NCBI GenBank assembly: GCA_030142905.1 | Contig: JASJOG010000440.1 | Span: 108,419 to 172,418, forward strand | Length of the DNA stretch: 64,000 nucleotides | Source: Heliopora coerulea | Lineage: Eukaryota > Cnidaria > Anthozoa > Scleralcyonacea > Helioporidae | Direction of reading: 5' to 3' | Shown here: one piece after another, positions 46,955-59,392 of the stretch | How positions within the stretch are numbered: position 1 is the first letter of the stretch | Layout of the letters: the number at the start of each line of letters is the position of its first letter | The notes under the pieces: model-generated | Databases searched by the model: none | Seen by the model: the letters and a program-made list of their open reading frames with translations, nothing else | Told to the model about the DNA's origin: nothing | Translations under genes and position numbers: made by a program

Positions 46955-47636
46955 CTGATGAAATCAGAAGTAAAATAATTCATTAACTGCCAGTGCTTCA
47001 CAGAACGTCATATCAAAACAATGTCAAAAATAGAGTTTTGAACTTCACAAATACTTAACAAGTGCAAAATTACACGAAATTGGTGTAAAGTGCTAATTTT
47101 TACAAGGAAAGTGTACATTTACACGTTGAATACATGGGCAGTTAAGGTTCTGAACGAAACAGAGAAAGTTATAAGGTAGCACTCTACCAAAAATAGAAGT
47201 TGGGGAAAGCAGTACTAGTTTTCGCAGTTTAAGTGTCTATCGTCTCATTCCACCAATTAGAAAAGGTTATTATACTTTTTTTCCCTAATTATTACACCTT
47301 TTTGTTGGTTTATATTATGGAAAGGGAATTACACTTTTTCCTAGGTGATTGCATATTTTTGCACTGCAGTTCGGAATTAAGCTCTTCGCAATCAACTGAT
47401 CACATTTCAAAGACATTTTCCCATATATTATTGGAATAACAACGGTAACGTTTCACATAGCGGTACGAGATTACATTATTGTCTAACTGCTGTTAATCTA
47501 GTTTCTTTTCACTTTATTCGAAATGTCAAAAAAATACTCTACAAACTGAACTGTTTCCGATTCAAACCGATCAAGCAGATTGAACTGCCTTTTTAATGAC
47601 AGTAACGTGCCCACTGATACTTGTTGGACACCAAAA
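46955..47636. other. Non-coding
   Basis: Contains clustered TTACAC/GTGTAA words (47065-47350), possibly subterminal repeats of a lost element. No gene. Confidence 0.45.
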
Positions 47637-47644
47637 CCACTCTG

Positions 47645-48282
47645 TAGTGGCGTGTCCACTAGGGGGGCACAGGGGGCATGTACCACCCTAAACTAATGCT
47701 TTGCCTACCCATGTGCCCCCCTATCTGTGGTGTTAGTATGGCAAAGTCGAGAAAAACTTCTGGACCAATTTTCCATTCACAATTGAAGCGTTGGATTAAT
47801 TGAAGCTTATCATCCTCCGAAATGTTTTCGAACATGACCCGCACATTGCATGACAATTAAATTTAGAATTAATTTAATAGACCATCCGGTGACTTGATTC
47901 GATGTTTTCTAAAATATCGTTGGCAATCTGTACGGCAGGCTGCAACAGACTTGAAGGGTGAAACTTTAAAAATCGAACAGATTTAGAATGCTCTATTCAA
48001 CTATGATTCTCGACATCCAACTGCACAAGAAGTTGTGCAGTTACAACACACCACAATGGCAGACGGTAGGCTGAGGAATCTCGGGAATTCTAAGCATTGA
48101 GTCTGAACGTGCAAAGTCCTTCGGTATGGACTAGTTTGTGAAAATTTTCGCAAGACAGCTCAACAATAGAACGATTGAGTCAAGATAATTGTATCATTCA
48201 CTTAAAAAATTATGTCCCCTCCTTGACGTGAACCTTTGTCCTTCATTAGCCCTCCAAAAATGAAACCCTAAACACGCCACTG
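47645..48282 (+). mobile_element. Short hAT relic with 8 bp TSD
   Basis: Termini TAGTGGCGTGT and ACACGCCACTG are inverted repeats; flanks CCACTCTG (47637-47644) and CCACTCCG (48283-48290) agree at 7/8. Near 48090-48190 the plus strand reads LSIESERAKSFG, then a stop and FVKIFARQLNNRT, resembling the extreme C-terminus of a hAT transposase, so it is an internally deleted derivative. Confidence 0.75.
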
Positions 48283-48519
48283 CCACTCCGACATTTTCCG
48301 TTCCGTGTTTTAAACGTCTTCATGATGTTACCAAACAATCGAAACGATTAAAAATAGACATTTGCATTCTGATAGAGAACGACTGTATCGACAATGTTTA
48401 TTCGTGTTCACATAAGTCACTCATTACTCCTTTTTTTCCTTTCGCACTTTCTAGTTTTTTAATTTGTTTATGGCCAGAAATGAAGGGAACTCTGTTGCAG
48501 GCAAAGTATGTGCACTAAT
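48283..48519. other. No gene seen
   Basis: Short non-coding spacer. Confidence 0.5.
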
Positions 48520-48829
48520 TACACTTTTTGCTGTTCATTACCAGAGAATATACTATAATTAATACCAACTTCAAACTCAACAACGCCAAAATACATTCAC
48601 TTTGTTGAATCGACATTCATTTGCGCTTTTGTCATTTATCACAGATACGCAATCATTTACATGGAAGGGCATTTAATAGCGCCAACAAACGACAATTAAT
48701 ACCATTCTACTATACATTAGGGAGAATAAAATTTCAATTATGCAACATATTTCCCAGTCTATTGCAGGGTCAATTTAAGGTTATGTGGAATCTCGTGATG
48801 TATTAAAGATCAGAGAATAAGACTATCAA

Positions 48830-49200
48830 AATTTGTTAATAAACTGAATTCGGTTGGACAGTTCAAACTTCCTTTTTGTCGTCGATATGTTGAGGACTGT
48901 TTTGCCATTTCTCACTCTGCTGACCACGTTCTGCTCTGTTGAGTCCTTGTCAGGACTATATGTTTACTCATCGAAATATATTTTCTAGTGTGTCAGAAAG
49001 TAATTCCATTCTTCCTTTTTTGGACGTACCTCTTAATTGATCACCTAAACGGCTTTTCAACCTGTTTGTCGGAAGCCTACGTTCCCCTGTTCATTTACGA
49101 ATTTTGATAGTTTGATTCCCTAATTTTTAAAACGCGGTCTCGTCTTCACCCTACTAAATGGTTATTTTAAAATTTGCTCTTCATACCACATTTTCCCTGA
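48830..49200 (+). pseudogene. PLE reverse transcriptase relic
   Basis: Plus-strand reading across frames: VNKLNSVGQFKLPFCRRYVE (catalytic YVDD now YVED), then VCRKPTFPCSFTNFDSLIP and KRGLVFTLLNGYFKICSS, which match consecutive RT/thumb blocks of Penelope-like elements. Several stops lie between them. Different from the PLE at the window start (KRYVDDTLLLIK), so another lineage. Confidence 0.65.
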
Positions 49201-49382
49201 CATGTAGATTTCAAGCTGTTTAAGAACTTTAGTTCATAGCACTTTACTAACACACATCAACTTTCACGTCTTGGACAAACATCTTGCTATCTAAGCTTAC
49301 GTCTACGTCAGTACTGTACAGTATGAAAGTTTTAATGGCGAACGCGTGAAAGTAGATGTGTGTCAGCAAATGAGTTAGTTGG

Positions 49383-49670
49383 TCAGCCGAGTTGGGATTC
49401 AAGTTAGGATTCGAGTTAGGATTCCTAACAACAAAGTAACACATTTGTTATCTAAAAATGTATGCGATTATTTATCTGATTGCTTCGTACCTGCGTCTGC
49501 AGTTAACCCTTTAACCCTAACCCTAACCCTAATCCTAAACTTAATTGCAACTCGAATCCGAATTTGAATCTTAATTCGAATCTCAACTCAAATCCCAACT
49601 CAAATCCCAGCTCGAATCCCAACTGGAATCCCAACCCGAATCCTTACTTCAATCCTAACTCGGGTTCATG
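49383..49670. repeat. Interstitial telomere-like and 12-bp tandem repeats
   Basis: 49506-49534 contains TTTAACCCTAACCCTAACCC, i.e. (TTAGGG)n on the minus strand. It is followed by degenerate units like AATCCCAACTCG to ~49670, and preceded at 49383-49430 by the same unit in the opposite orientation (GGATTCGAGTTA). Confidence 0.8.
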
Positions 49671-50045
49671 CCGTCCTCGTTAGCAAAGAATGGTAAACTA
49701 AAGCTCATTAACAGTTTGAAATACACACGTTAGGATTCCATATAACCTTAAATCGACTGCAACAGACTTGACAAATGTTGTGCGTGATCGAAATTTTACT
49801 GTCCCTAATGTATAGCAGAATGGTGTTAATGGTCGGATATTGACACTACTGAATGTTGATTCGTGCATATGGTTGCTTATCGACACTAAATGTTACTTTT
49901 TGTGCAAATATTTTTAAAGCAACTTAACAAAACCGTAAATGAATGTCGATTGAATAACATGAATTGATTTTTACATTAATGAGTTTGAGGTTGGCGTTAA
50001 TGATAGTATATTTTCTGGTAATGAACAGCAAAAGATGTACTGGTT

Positions 50046-50869
50046 TTGAAAGTTCAGTGTACCAGAACCGGCTGGTCCCACCACATGTAAATTTGAATAT
50101 GTCAAGCGCAGAAGGAAACAAAACCTTATAATCACGTTCCACACCGCCGACACCCCCAGAGCATTCGAAATCAACTCAGTGAGTTGTCACCTTAGTTTAA
50201 CCAAAATGTTCTAGCGCACACCAATAATGACTATGTCTTAATAGCTTTACCACACTAGATCGGCCATATAAAACACTGAGTTGACATAATGCAGTTGGTT
50301 ACTTTTTATTAATCGCAGTACTGTATTACGTATCTGACGACTAACCCCACACGTTCAGATCTATTGTACGAAAGTTGATCTCAATTATAACGTTTCGTTG
50401 AAGACATTTGAGTCTATTACTGCTCGGCAAAAATAAGCTCTAAATCTCAATATATTCAAAGTTTGCAAAGATATTCGTCGTCTACATGACCGTCCTAGCT
50501 TTTGTGATTCACGGACACCTGCAAATTCTCTCTGAATGTCATAAAAGCAATACGCAGTAAAGTAAGCAACTAGACTTTAAAGTCACTTCAGCATTGCCGT
50601 TATCCTGGATTGAACACATATAGCAATTATATTCAATTTACTTCATAAATACTAGGTTGTGACATTCTTATCCTCACCAAAAGCAACACAAATTGCAAAA
50701 CCGTCAATTTCTATGTATAATAATTTCCTTCAAACAATATGCTCCAAGAATTAACATTCATCAATCATCATTAAATATCCGTTAAGGTTATGTATTAGGC
50801 TTCGAAAATTGTAGGTGACCAGGTGGGCTTTTTAGCAACGTTTATTTACAAAATTAAATTTTAAAGAAT
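50046..50869. other. No gene seen
   Basis: No coding frame or repeat boundary recognised. Confidence 0.55.
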
Positions 50870-51310
50870 CTCGATGGTGTCGGAGACTCCCACTCTACTG
50901 ATGTATGGAAGCAGTATAACTTGGGATAGCTGCAATGCCGAATGTCTCACAAGAGTACTAAGGCATCAAAGGAGAGCTGTCAGAATTATTTTAGATGCTA
51001 GAAAACGATGTCGTCTAGTTTACGTTTAATCCCTTCAACTGGTAGTCTTTTACAAAGGAGTCGTTTAACGACAAAACTGCTTGAGCTTTTAAACGTGTGA
51101 ATGGGACTTACTCTACTTGTTGTTGTTTAGAATCGTTGTTAGTAAGGAATTCTGATATCCATAATAGACATATAAGATACTCAAATTTTAATTTGTAATG
51201 CCCGACATATAAATAAACGACAAACTAAAGGAAGCAGAACCTTCGTAGTAATGTACCTTGAATATACGGTCTCTCTGTACTTGGTTCACCAGCTTCATTC
51301 GTTGAGCTTC
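50870..51310 (+). pseudogene. LINE RT C-terminal relic
   Basis: Plus strand: YGSSITWDS-like YGSSIWDSCNAEC (as read PTLLMYGSSITWDSCNAEC), then LRHQRRAVRIILDARKRCR, the typical block after the RT in CR1/L2/Jockey-type LINEs; further on HSNFNL.. and KGSRTFVV. Stops and frameshifts throughout. Probably an old fragment of the family seen at 29.4-34.5 kb or a relative. Confidence 0.55.
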
Positions 51311-54300
51311 GTCCCTCTTACAAAACCAAAATTATCAATTAGTACTTTTCAAGGACAGAAGTCGTCACTGGAAGCAACCTTTAGTGGTCATACATTAAAA
51401 TATAGACAATGATATAAAAATGGGAAGCTGCGTTGGCAGGATAAAACAGCACAAAAAGTTAAAAGGTTGGTAGACTGCTGGTTTACTCTGGTTATCCAGA
51501 GTAAGAAAATAGAGGTCGAATTCGGACAGAAAAATTTTTGTATGAACCTGTTGATTTACTTGCCAACCAGGGTAAGATCGAAAACGCACCCACGCCAATA
51601 ATCAGGGGTGACGATAAGGCGTTTACCCGAATAATACAAAAAGCAGGTTTTCGTACGTGGACTTGCAGGCTGACTTGTCCAGGTGAAAAACAAAGTCGTG
51701 ATAGAGGCCATTAATTGCTCTTCGGTTCACATTGTGCTACACAAAAAGTTAAAATACAGCCGCAGCAAAACTACAGACGTTTACTGATACTTTAATAAGG
51801 AATACTGAGAGCCAAAACTTTGAACATAACCGAAAACAATCGGCTATACAGTCATTTAGACACAATATTGCGACTACGGTTAACTTGTCCCACCTTAGTT
51901 TTGTTCACTAAGCTATTCTAACCATCTTATACTGGCTTGACTTTATGACTGTTCGACTTCTCGAATATCTCCCGCTATTAGCGTAGCCAAACGGGAGCAG
52001 TTGTCCCCCACTTTTCGTCCTGACTAGGTCTGTCGGTACAATCAGAACATCCGTCGGTACATTAAGCCTGTCTGTCGCGGATTCCATTTGCGTTTGAATT
52101 ATCAAATTAAAAAATTGTTAAATATGCTCCGGCGAAAGTTAAGTACGGGAAAGACGTTGAATACAAAATGTTCGTAAGGATTCTGATTCGTTTTGTTTTG
52201 TTTTTTTAACCAACAATAATGATAGATCCAGTCAACCCTCAGGACAAAGTGGTTGCGGGAGCGGGGATGACCGAAAAAGAAGATACGTTGGTATATGTCA
52301 GAGCTCACGTGATGTGCTCACTTTTGCGAATCATTTTCGAAATTTAATACCATTATACCAGCTACAGTTAGCAAAGTAGAAATCATTTATTCCTTTATCG
52401 AACTTCAAGTTTCTCATGCTGTCGGTTTGGTTAAATTTTATTTTTTTCTTAATAACTGTCAGTACATTGCTAACATCTTGTCGGTACATTTGTCTTAAAT
52501 CTCCTTTGCCCACCTAGTTTCAAATTCCTAGCTACGTAACTGGTCAGAGTTCATCATACACTGTAAATAGGACGTGTTAAAAAGCACGACCAGATATGTT
52601 AAACACAAAAGGTGTCTCGTCGTAACACAATGTTTACAATGAAATTTTAAAACACATCTCCATGTGTTAAGTAACACAACAACGTGTGCTAGAAAACACA
52701 TCATCAGTGTTACGTAGCACAACGATTTTCTCTAAGTAACACACTTTGAGGTTACACACCTTTTGCTGTTTCAGATTCAGCAAATCTTTTCAATTTGTGG
52801 TGGGTTAAATTGACAAAATTTTAAAAGAAAACATACCTTTTGATGTAGCACATCATTCAAATAAGACAGATTTTCAAATAACATGGTTTTTTAACAACGC
52901 ACCCGTGGCAGAGGAGGACAGAACATTTTCGAAAGCTGTTCAGCTGATATACTTGTATTGTATTTGTGATATGGTTTTATAATTGTCCTTATGATTCCTA
53001 GCCACGTGTTTGTATAACGGGATGTAAACGGGATGTTTGTAAGGATGGACATCTTACCATTTGTTGAGCCGTTGAACGTTATTCTCACCGAACTTTTTGT
53101 ATTAATAAAGCAGAATTCAAATTTTAAACGTAAATCTGACTTTAAGCAGTTTAAATATAAAATAACTTCCAGTTTGGATTGTTGTTTATTTGCGGCCAAA
53201 TTCTGTGTGGATTTTTTTTATTGCATTTCCTCTTCCAGTTATAGTCACGAAGATTTGTCTTTTTGAGAATTTTGAAAAATTATCATTGTTACTTGAATTC
53301 TCGAGAGATATATTGGAAGGGTAGGCGAGGGGTTGTTGCGTGCACGTATTTCTAGTATTGTGTTTGTTCAAAGAAATTCAGATCTTACCCGATGCTCGAG
53401 TCTGTACGTCAGACAATCATGAGCTAAATGTTATACACGTGTGAACGGGCTGGTACAAGAGAATGCTCAAGCAATATGTAAATCAACCATTTTTCTGTCA
53501 ATCTTTTTCTCAAGCTTTAGCTTTAAGGAAATGCTTGACAATTAATTGGCTCAGGTGCTCATGCTTCCTTTTGTTCTTGTGTGTTTATGTTTGTCTCCTC
53601 TTAAAATGCTGGCATTGTTCCTACACTTATTTCTCTTTTTACGGATATATAAGCTGTTATGTTGCAGTTGTCACTACGGTGGAATTGACATTGAAATAGT
53701 GGAATGGCCACCAAGAAAAAGACTTTTCTGATATTGATATAGTTTTAATTTTGTAGAAAAAATTTTCAGGTTAGATTCCTGAAGTAGATTAATAAATAGA
53801 TATATTATCATGTATTCCCTTTATGAAATCGAAAGAAACTTAAGGAAGGGAAAGAAATATTACTCAACAAGTAAAGCGAAGACGAAGATATCGGAGACAA
53901 ATAATAATAAAGCTCTCAGCAAAGTGAGCCAACATAACCAAGCCTCTATAATTAGGTCGCGTCAACGTGGAGCCATGGATAGAAATCCAGGAGTTACGAG
54001 CATGTGGCGTGGAATTGATATCAGATAAAATTTGACAAAGCTTGAGTGACGGCGTAGATTGCAAACACCATAACTTTGGCTTCAAAAACTGCGTAAAGTT
54101 GTTCTAAATATAAAAAATATCGGTACCTCACATATCTATACATTCACATCTGCGGCATAAAATGAAGACAAAAAGAATACTTTTGCGACTAAACATATGC
54201 TCTTCTTATCGGCATCCTGTTTTTTGTCTGGGTTTTTCTCGGATTCGAGTCTGACAAGCTTCGCTTTCACTTATAACCCCATCTTTATGAAACAGTTCTA

Positions 54301-54559
54301 TGTACTTAAGCAAAAACAAAAGTACGCAGAAAATCTAGCTGATGTGAGGGAAATAAAAGTGCTCAACTTTTTTGAGAAAAGTCCTTATGAAAATACTTAC
54401 TAAAAATATGAACGTATGATATATTGAATAATATATAATGCCCAAGCCAATATGGGCGCACCAAGCAAACATAAGCTTGAACATCATGTTGCCTAACTGT
54501 TTTTAAATCCATGCACAACAAAAGGATAGAGAAGCGATTTCATACATCCTGCATTATCT
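51311..54559. other. Mostly non-coding
   Basis: 52560-52770 has dense TGTGTTA/TAACACA words in both orientations, perhaps subterminal repeats of a DNA transposon. Frames elsewhere are short and lack coding character. Confidence 0.5.
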
Positions 54560-55030
54560 CCGACAGTGAGTTGCTCGACGGTCGTCAAAAGATACCGTAA
54601 AAGATGGGATTACACCCAAAAGTAGAGGAATTGGAGAAGAATAGAAGAGGTGCAACTTACAGCATTTCTGACGAAGGGACAAAGAACGTCAGTAGCGAAG
54701 GAAAGAAGGCAGGAAGAACGACGTAATCACTAGAGAGAAAAGTAGTTACATGGTGAATTCCTTTGAGGCACAGAAGGTACAAGAAGTATTGAGTCATGGC
54801 GGTGGATAAAGGAAGGATTTCTGAAGAAGAAAACTGAGGGTTTGATATTTGCTGCACAAGATCAGGTCCTCAGAACCAATTAGATGAAGAACATGGGTGG
54901 TCAAGAGATATGTGAAAAGTGTAGACTTTGCGGACAAAGGGATGAATCGATAGCCCACCTGATACTTGAATTCAAAAAGTTTGCTCGAAAGGAATTCCAA
55001 GAACCTCACGATATTGAAGCAAGAATTAAC
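54560..55030 (+). pseudogene. LINE C-terminal zinc-knuckle relic
   Basis: Plus-strand pieces GFLKKKTEGLIFAAQDQVLR and, after a stop, ICEKCRLCGQRDESIAHLIL (CxxC...H...C-type knuckle with the final Cys lost), followed by EFQEPHDIEARINHL. This order is common at the C-terminus of LINE polyproteins. Only the end is preserved. Confidence 0.6.
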
Positions 55031-55653
55031 CACCTAGGTTTGTTTCAGATAGTGCTATGAAAAATGAGAGGATGAAGATTGTGTAAATGAGAAAGCAGAG
55101 AGGTAGAACAAGGATTAAAGAGCCTGAAAGAAGTAGGGTTGGGTGGGGCCAGATGGGCCAAATTTTAGCTGTTTTTGACTTTGTGAGAAGATATCTTCCA
55201 AAAACAATTGCTCGTTAAAAGGTAAAAACTGTTTGAAAAGTACAAATGGCCTTCTGCTAACCAAGTTAAAAAATATCAAAGTCTTATGAAAAGTGCTATA
55301 TGCTGCAGAGGCATTAATACCCAGGGCTCTAACTGGCTTTTTTAGCGGGGCAAAATGGGCCAGTCAATCTACATATTAGATAAAGAGAGGATTTTCAATA
55401 AATTACTCAAGTTTTGAAGTTGTGGACTGCATAACTTAATGTGGAATGGAAATTATATAAATAAAAATCGTTTCTTTTATAAAATTATACCCTCATACTT
55501 AAAAATTCTCCGTTAGGAGGTACAAAGTTTGAAAAGTTAACAATGAGAGAAAATAGGAATTTCGATGGAATGAAACACTTTTTGTAACGTATATAATATA
55601 AAAGCTTTACAGATTGATGTGAAACAAACACATGTTCAAATTGTTCAAAATGT

Positions 55654-55863
55654 TTAAGCAGTACATTTGGGGCCGTAGAAGTTATCAGAAAGATCTGTGT
55701 TTTTCGGAAAACATTTGGGGCAGCAGTATTCGTCACATTTATCGCAAATTGCCCATTGTTCGTTTTTCCTCCCGCTGTACTCATGCCACAACCTGTCACA
55801 AACAACACATTTGGTCTCATCCTCAGACTCCTCCTCCTCACTGGCTATTGTGTCTTCTACATC
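55654..55863 (-). CDS. PHD-like zinc finger terminal exon (transposase tail?)
   Basis: Acceptor AATTTTTATCAG at 55864; frame reads DVEDTIASEEEESEDETKCV, then VCDRLWHEYSGRKNEQWAIC and DKCDEYCCPKCFPKN, ending TAA (55654-55656). The CxxC...W..CxxC..CCPxC pattern after an acidic stretch is like the C-terminal PHD-type fingers of DDE transposases in cnidarians and some host proteins. Catalytic exons were not found, so it is a remnant; the acidic exon start and splice border support a real former gene. Confidence 0.5.
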   Translation of the reverse strand, partial: DVEDTIASEEEESEDETKCVVCDRLWHEYSGRKNEQWAICDKCDEYCCPKCFPKNTDLSDNFYGPKCTA

Positions 55864-56330
55864 CTGATAAAAATTGAACTTTGTTTTGGTTTTCTTCTGT
55901 GGAATTCAATTTAGTTTTGCAGAAGTTGCATATAAGATAGAAAATAAATGTAGAATTTATTTGATGTTTTGCTGATTACATGTACATAACAGTCCAGAAT
56001 GCTTAAAATCCTTTATATTTTTAAAAGAATTCATGTAGAGTATGATATGTTTCTTAAAATCCATGGTAATCAAAGTTCTATTCACTGTCCCATCATGCCC
56101 CACTGGGAAGAAACCTCAAATCTAGGGTGGCCTATTATGCCCCACCTGAGGCGGACTGGATCAAAAATTAAAAATGTAAGAGGAAAGAAGTGAGAATCTC
56201 AAAAACTGATTTAGATCAGAGAATTATGACACCAATTCCATCAGGAAAAGATAAGCTTTACCTCAAAAAGAAATTTTTCGTGCAAAATTTCCTTTCCTAA
56301 AACGTTTTGACAAAGAAAACAAGAAATAAG

Positions 56331-56690
56331 GTAGATGAACGATCTTCAAGCTCGATACTCAGAAAATGATTTCTGAGCCCCAGACTGGAATCGAACCCGC
56401 AACCCTCTGATGACCGGTAAGACGCTCTAACCATTAAGCTACCAAGACTCAGATAGTGAGCTGGGTGCAAGTTCGATATATATGTGCGACCTAAGCGGAA
56501 GCCACTATATATTAATAATGATTGATGCAGATTTTGATGCTCAATGGTTAGAGCGTCTTACCGGTCATCAGAGGGTTGCGGGTTCGATTCCCGTCTGGGG
56601 CTCAGAAATCATTTTCTAAGTATCGAGCTTGAAGATCGTTCATCTACCTCAATATATCCAAGCTCTCGTGTTTCTCAAACATTAAAACCG
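56331..56690. repeat. Inverted pair of tRNA-derived SINE units
   Basis: A full minus-strand tRNA-like unit (about 56452-56381, B box GGGTTCGATTCCAG) faces a 5'-truncated plus unit (56538-56604), both flanked by GTAGATGAACGATCTTCAAG arms. Same family and arrangement as at 37.8-38.5 kb. Confidence 0.8.
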
Positions 56691-56916
56691 AAAACAAGAA
56701 ATCTCACCTGTCAGTCTACTATTTTCAACCTCACTCAACACTTCCTGGAGAAAGAATGATGGAGAATTCCTCTATTGCATATTTCACCTGATTGGATGAT
56801 GCAATCCATAATGGCGGCATAAGTTATGATGTGAAAGAGGTGAGGAGAAAATAGAATAAAATCAGGCTGGTCCATTTTGCCGCACATACCCATTTTGCCC
56901 CACTCCACCTTATACC

Positions 56917-58190
56917 AGGAAACAAAAGTCAGAATTGCAACCTATATGTTAATGTCGGAGAGTAGATGGATTGAAGTAGTATGGAAGAGAGCATGCGATA
57001 GTGAGTATTGTTCAGTGAAACGTGAAACCGAACAGACGTTAGCAGAATATGGAGTTACGATCAACGGAGAGAGTATGACAGCCCCCTAGAAAACCTGTTG
57101 GAGGAAACTGAAGGAAGAATTGATGAAAGAAATGAATGATAACAAAAAAGCCGAGTATATTAAGGAGGAAATGCAAAGCAATGTCTATCAGAACCAGGAT
57201 GTGGATGTAGTGAATGGCTTAAATGCAATCTAGACCCTAAAAAGACAGCAGTGATGATAAACATGCAAGAACAGATGATCGCGACAAGGAAATGAAAGAG
57301 GATGAGAGGACTAAAAGTGGAATCGGTATTGTGTAGATTGTGTCAACAGTATGATGAGACTGTACAACATCTCTTGGCAGGATGTACAGTAATAGCAGAG
57401 ACAGAACATGTGAGACACAACAACGCATTGATGGTGCTAGCCGTACAATTGGGGAAGCAACATGGGATTATAGAGGAAGGAACACAGTGGAACCAATAGC
57501 AATCGGTAAAAGGGGAGGTAATGGAGAATGAAAAGTTGAAGTTGATGTGGGATTTTGAATAGAAACTGAGGAAATATAATAACGCTAGGAGGCCAGACAT
57601 TACACAATAGAACAGGGTAGGGAAACGGATTTGACCGGAGGACATGGCTTGTTCTCAAGAACAAAATATTGAAGAAAAACATTAGGAAAAGTTAAACCAG
57701 GACCAAAACCGTTTGAAACGAGAGGGAAGCGATCGGGATTCCATGTAGAGATAACAACAATGGTAATAGGATGTCTTGGAGGTGGTGTTAATAAATTAGA
57801 CCAACAAATTGATAAATACGAAACAAAACATAATCCGAAGATCAGCATCATGAGAAATCCAAGATATGGATTGAAACAAGACGAGAAATGAGTTTGTGAT
57901 ATTTCGATTTTATTGTAAAATCATCGTCAGACTGATACGACAAGAGATGGAAGCTAAATGGGCAGTGAGCAACATGCAGAAAATAGTATTAATAGAAAGT
58001 AAGACACTTAAGCAAAGTGGTGAGCAAAGTGGTCCAAGAGGATTGATATTTTAGAATATGCAGTGTTGAAGCATGCAACCCTAACAAATTTTGATAAGAG
58101 GAGCCACTATGTACATCTAGTAGGAGCTATTCGTCGTTAAGAATTGGGTATCAAACAAAGATCATAATAATAATCATAATTATTAGGTGG
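56917..58190 (+). pseudogene. RLE-type LINE, C-terminal fragment (copy A)
   Basis: Pieces in order: KVRIATYMLMSESRWIEVVW, KRETEQTLAEYGVTINGE, then the zinc knuckle CRLCQQYDETVQHLLAGC (57335-57388), then ARRPDIT (57588), the conserved PD of an R2/R4-type restriction-like endonuclease, and VIGCLGGGVNKLDQQIDKY (57760-57815). Stops and shifts separate them. It ends in an AAT-rich tail near 58160-58190. Closely related to copy B. 5'-truncated, as usual for LINEs. Confidence 0.7.
57894..57934 (-). ncRNA. Hammerhead-like motif (second PLE-type copy)
   Basis: Minus strand: CTGACGA (57930-57924), hairpin GATTTT/AAAATC, GAAA (57905-57902) and TATC. Same spacing, including the single U before stem II, as at 1413-1453 but with different, still paired, stem II bases. 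Stem I is only 2-3 bp. Confidence 0.45.
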
Positions 58191-58763
58191 TGTGCGACTT
58201 GTTATAATAATTACAATAGTAACTGGGCACTGGAGTAGGACAAGCAAAGCTTCAGCCTATTACGTTAAAGTGGACGCTCCCACCCACCACAATCCGGGTT
58301 GGCACCTTTGGCAAGTGCCAGCAACTCATTAGCAAGAGGTAGATAAGACAATTTAGTCTTGGATGGCAACTTATCTAGGAGAAGGTAACTCTGAGATAAA
58401 ACCAGAAGAACGTAGGCAGGACAATAATATCAGAGCCAGTGAGCTCCATAATACGAGCAGGCTTTGATGAGATGACCTAGGGAGTGGCGCCCCTGCCTTG
58501 CAAGCTGAGTAGACAGGTACTCGAAAGCCTCAGCTTGCCTTAATCGGCTGGCAGCTGCAAGTACACTACCTTCAGATGTTAGGAAACCTGCACTGTTAGT
58601 CCAAGGACTAGAAGAAAGTCCGTACTGCTGACTGATGCCCCTAAACTTAGTTTATGGAGGATGAACCAGCTTTAAATGCCGAAACAGATGATCACTAATA
58701 TAAGAATAAAACAGTATTTAGACTTAACCCATGCAGTGGCACATCTAAACTGACTTCAACTGG
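58191..58763 (+). other. 5'-leader-like sequence of the RLE LINE family (copy D)
   Basis: Hairpin TAGATAAG (58340-58347)/CTTATCTA (58370-58377), followed by GGAGAAGGTAACTCTGA, corresponds to the block at 61834-61890 ahead of copy C. No convincing coding continuation is seen, so this is probably a truncated leader. Confidence 0.5.
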
Positions 58764-59039
58764 TTGGAAGCACAAGAGAGTACTGTTAAAATGAAACTGG
58801 ATATACTCATTGGGGAGTGCTTTCAGGGACTTTCGAGGGTTGTGCGTCCCTTACCCTATTCTGGTTCAATTAAGTGGGCGAGAAAGGGCTGGCCCCCTGG
58901 GTCATCTTTAATAGACATTTTATATAGAAAAAAGTTCCTTTTCCCACGAGTTACCTGAAATGTGCAATGTCTGTTGCGGCCTAACCTGGCGGCATACTGC
59001 GCACGCACAGCAGGTTGAGAACTCGTCCACTGTCCTTAA
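58764..59039. other. No gene seen
   Basis: One short plus-strand frame (58764-58958) without coding features. Confidence 0.5.
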
Positions 59040-59350
59040 GTTTATAATTTTTGAAGGAGGAAAATCTCGAGTGTCTAGATAATTTTAAGACCCAACCGGG
59101 ACCTGTTGCAAAAAATGTAACATTGGGCCATCCGGTTGGGAATCGAACACGCGACCTTTCGAATCTAGTGCGATGCTCTTCCAACTAAGCCACGGAGTAT
59201 GTTGCCGAGAGCGTGGCCACGAGTTCAGTATATATAATGGTGGTAATGCTGATTAAGACAAGGGTATATTCGATAGAACATTACGGCATTTGCACTCGAC
59301 TGCTAACTGTTAAGATGATAATTTTTGAAGGAGGAAAATCTCGGGTGTCC
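59040..59350 (-). repeat. tRNA-derived SINE copies (same orientation)
   Basis: tRNA-like head 59203-59129 on minus (A box GTGGCTTAGTTGGAAGAGCA, B box GTGTTCGATTCCCAAC), body to ~59040 with GATTTTCCTCCTTCAAAAA. The body end is repeated in the same orientation at 59318-59350, suggesting two insertions or a tandem. Confidence 0.65.
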
Positions 59351-59392
59351 AGAAATTTTTAAGATCCAAAAAAAATGGGATGGTGTAAATTG

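Larger units (their letters stand above)
48520..50045. mobile_element. 1.5 kb foldback element with ~300 bp arms
   Basis: Left arm 48525-48810 and right arm 49720-50040 are inverted copies: TTTGCTGTTCATTACCAGA (48528) against its complement (50032), ACCATTCT.CTATACATTAGG (48701) against its complement (49795), and ATTTAAGGTTATGTGGAATC against its complement near 49740. The interior holds a PLE RT relic and telomere-like repeats. Confidence 0.8.
55134..56912. mobile_element. pogo/Tigger-like or related DNA element with GGGGC-rich TIRs
   Basis: GGGTTGGGTGGGGCCAGATG (55137) and the complement of TTTTGCCCCACTCCACC (56892-56908, reading GGTGGAGTGGGGCAAAA) are inverted. Internal copies of the same words occur at 55355 and 56095-56140. 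It contains a minus-strand PHD-like exon and a later inverted SINE insertion. Superfamily is tentative. Confidence 0.5.
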
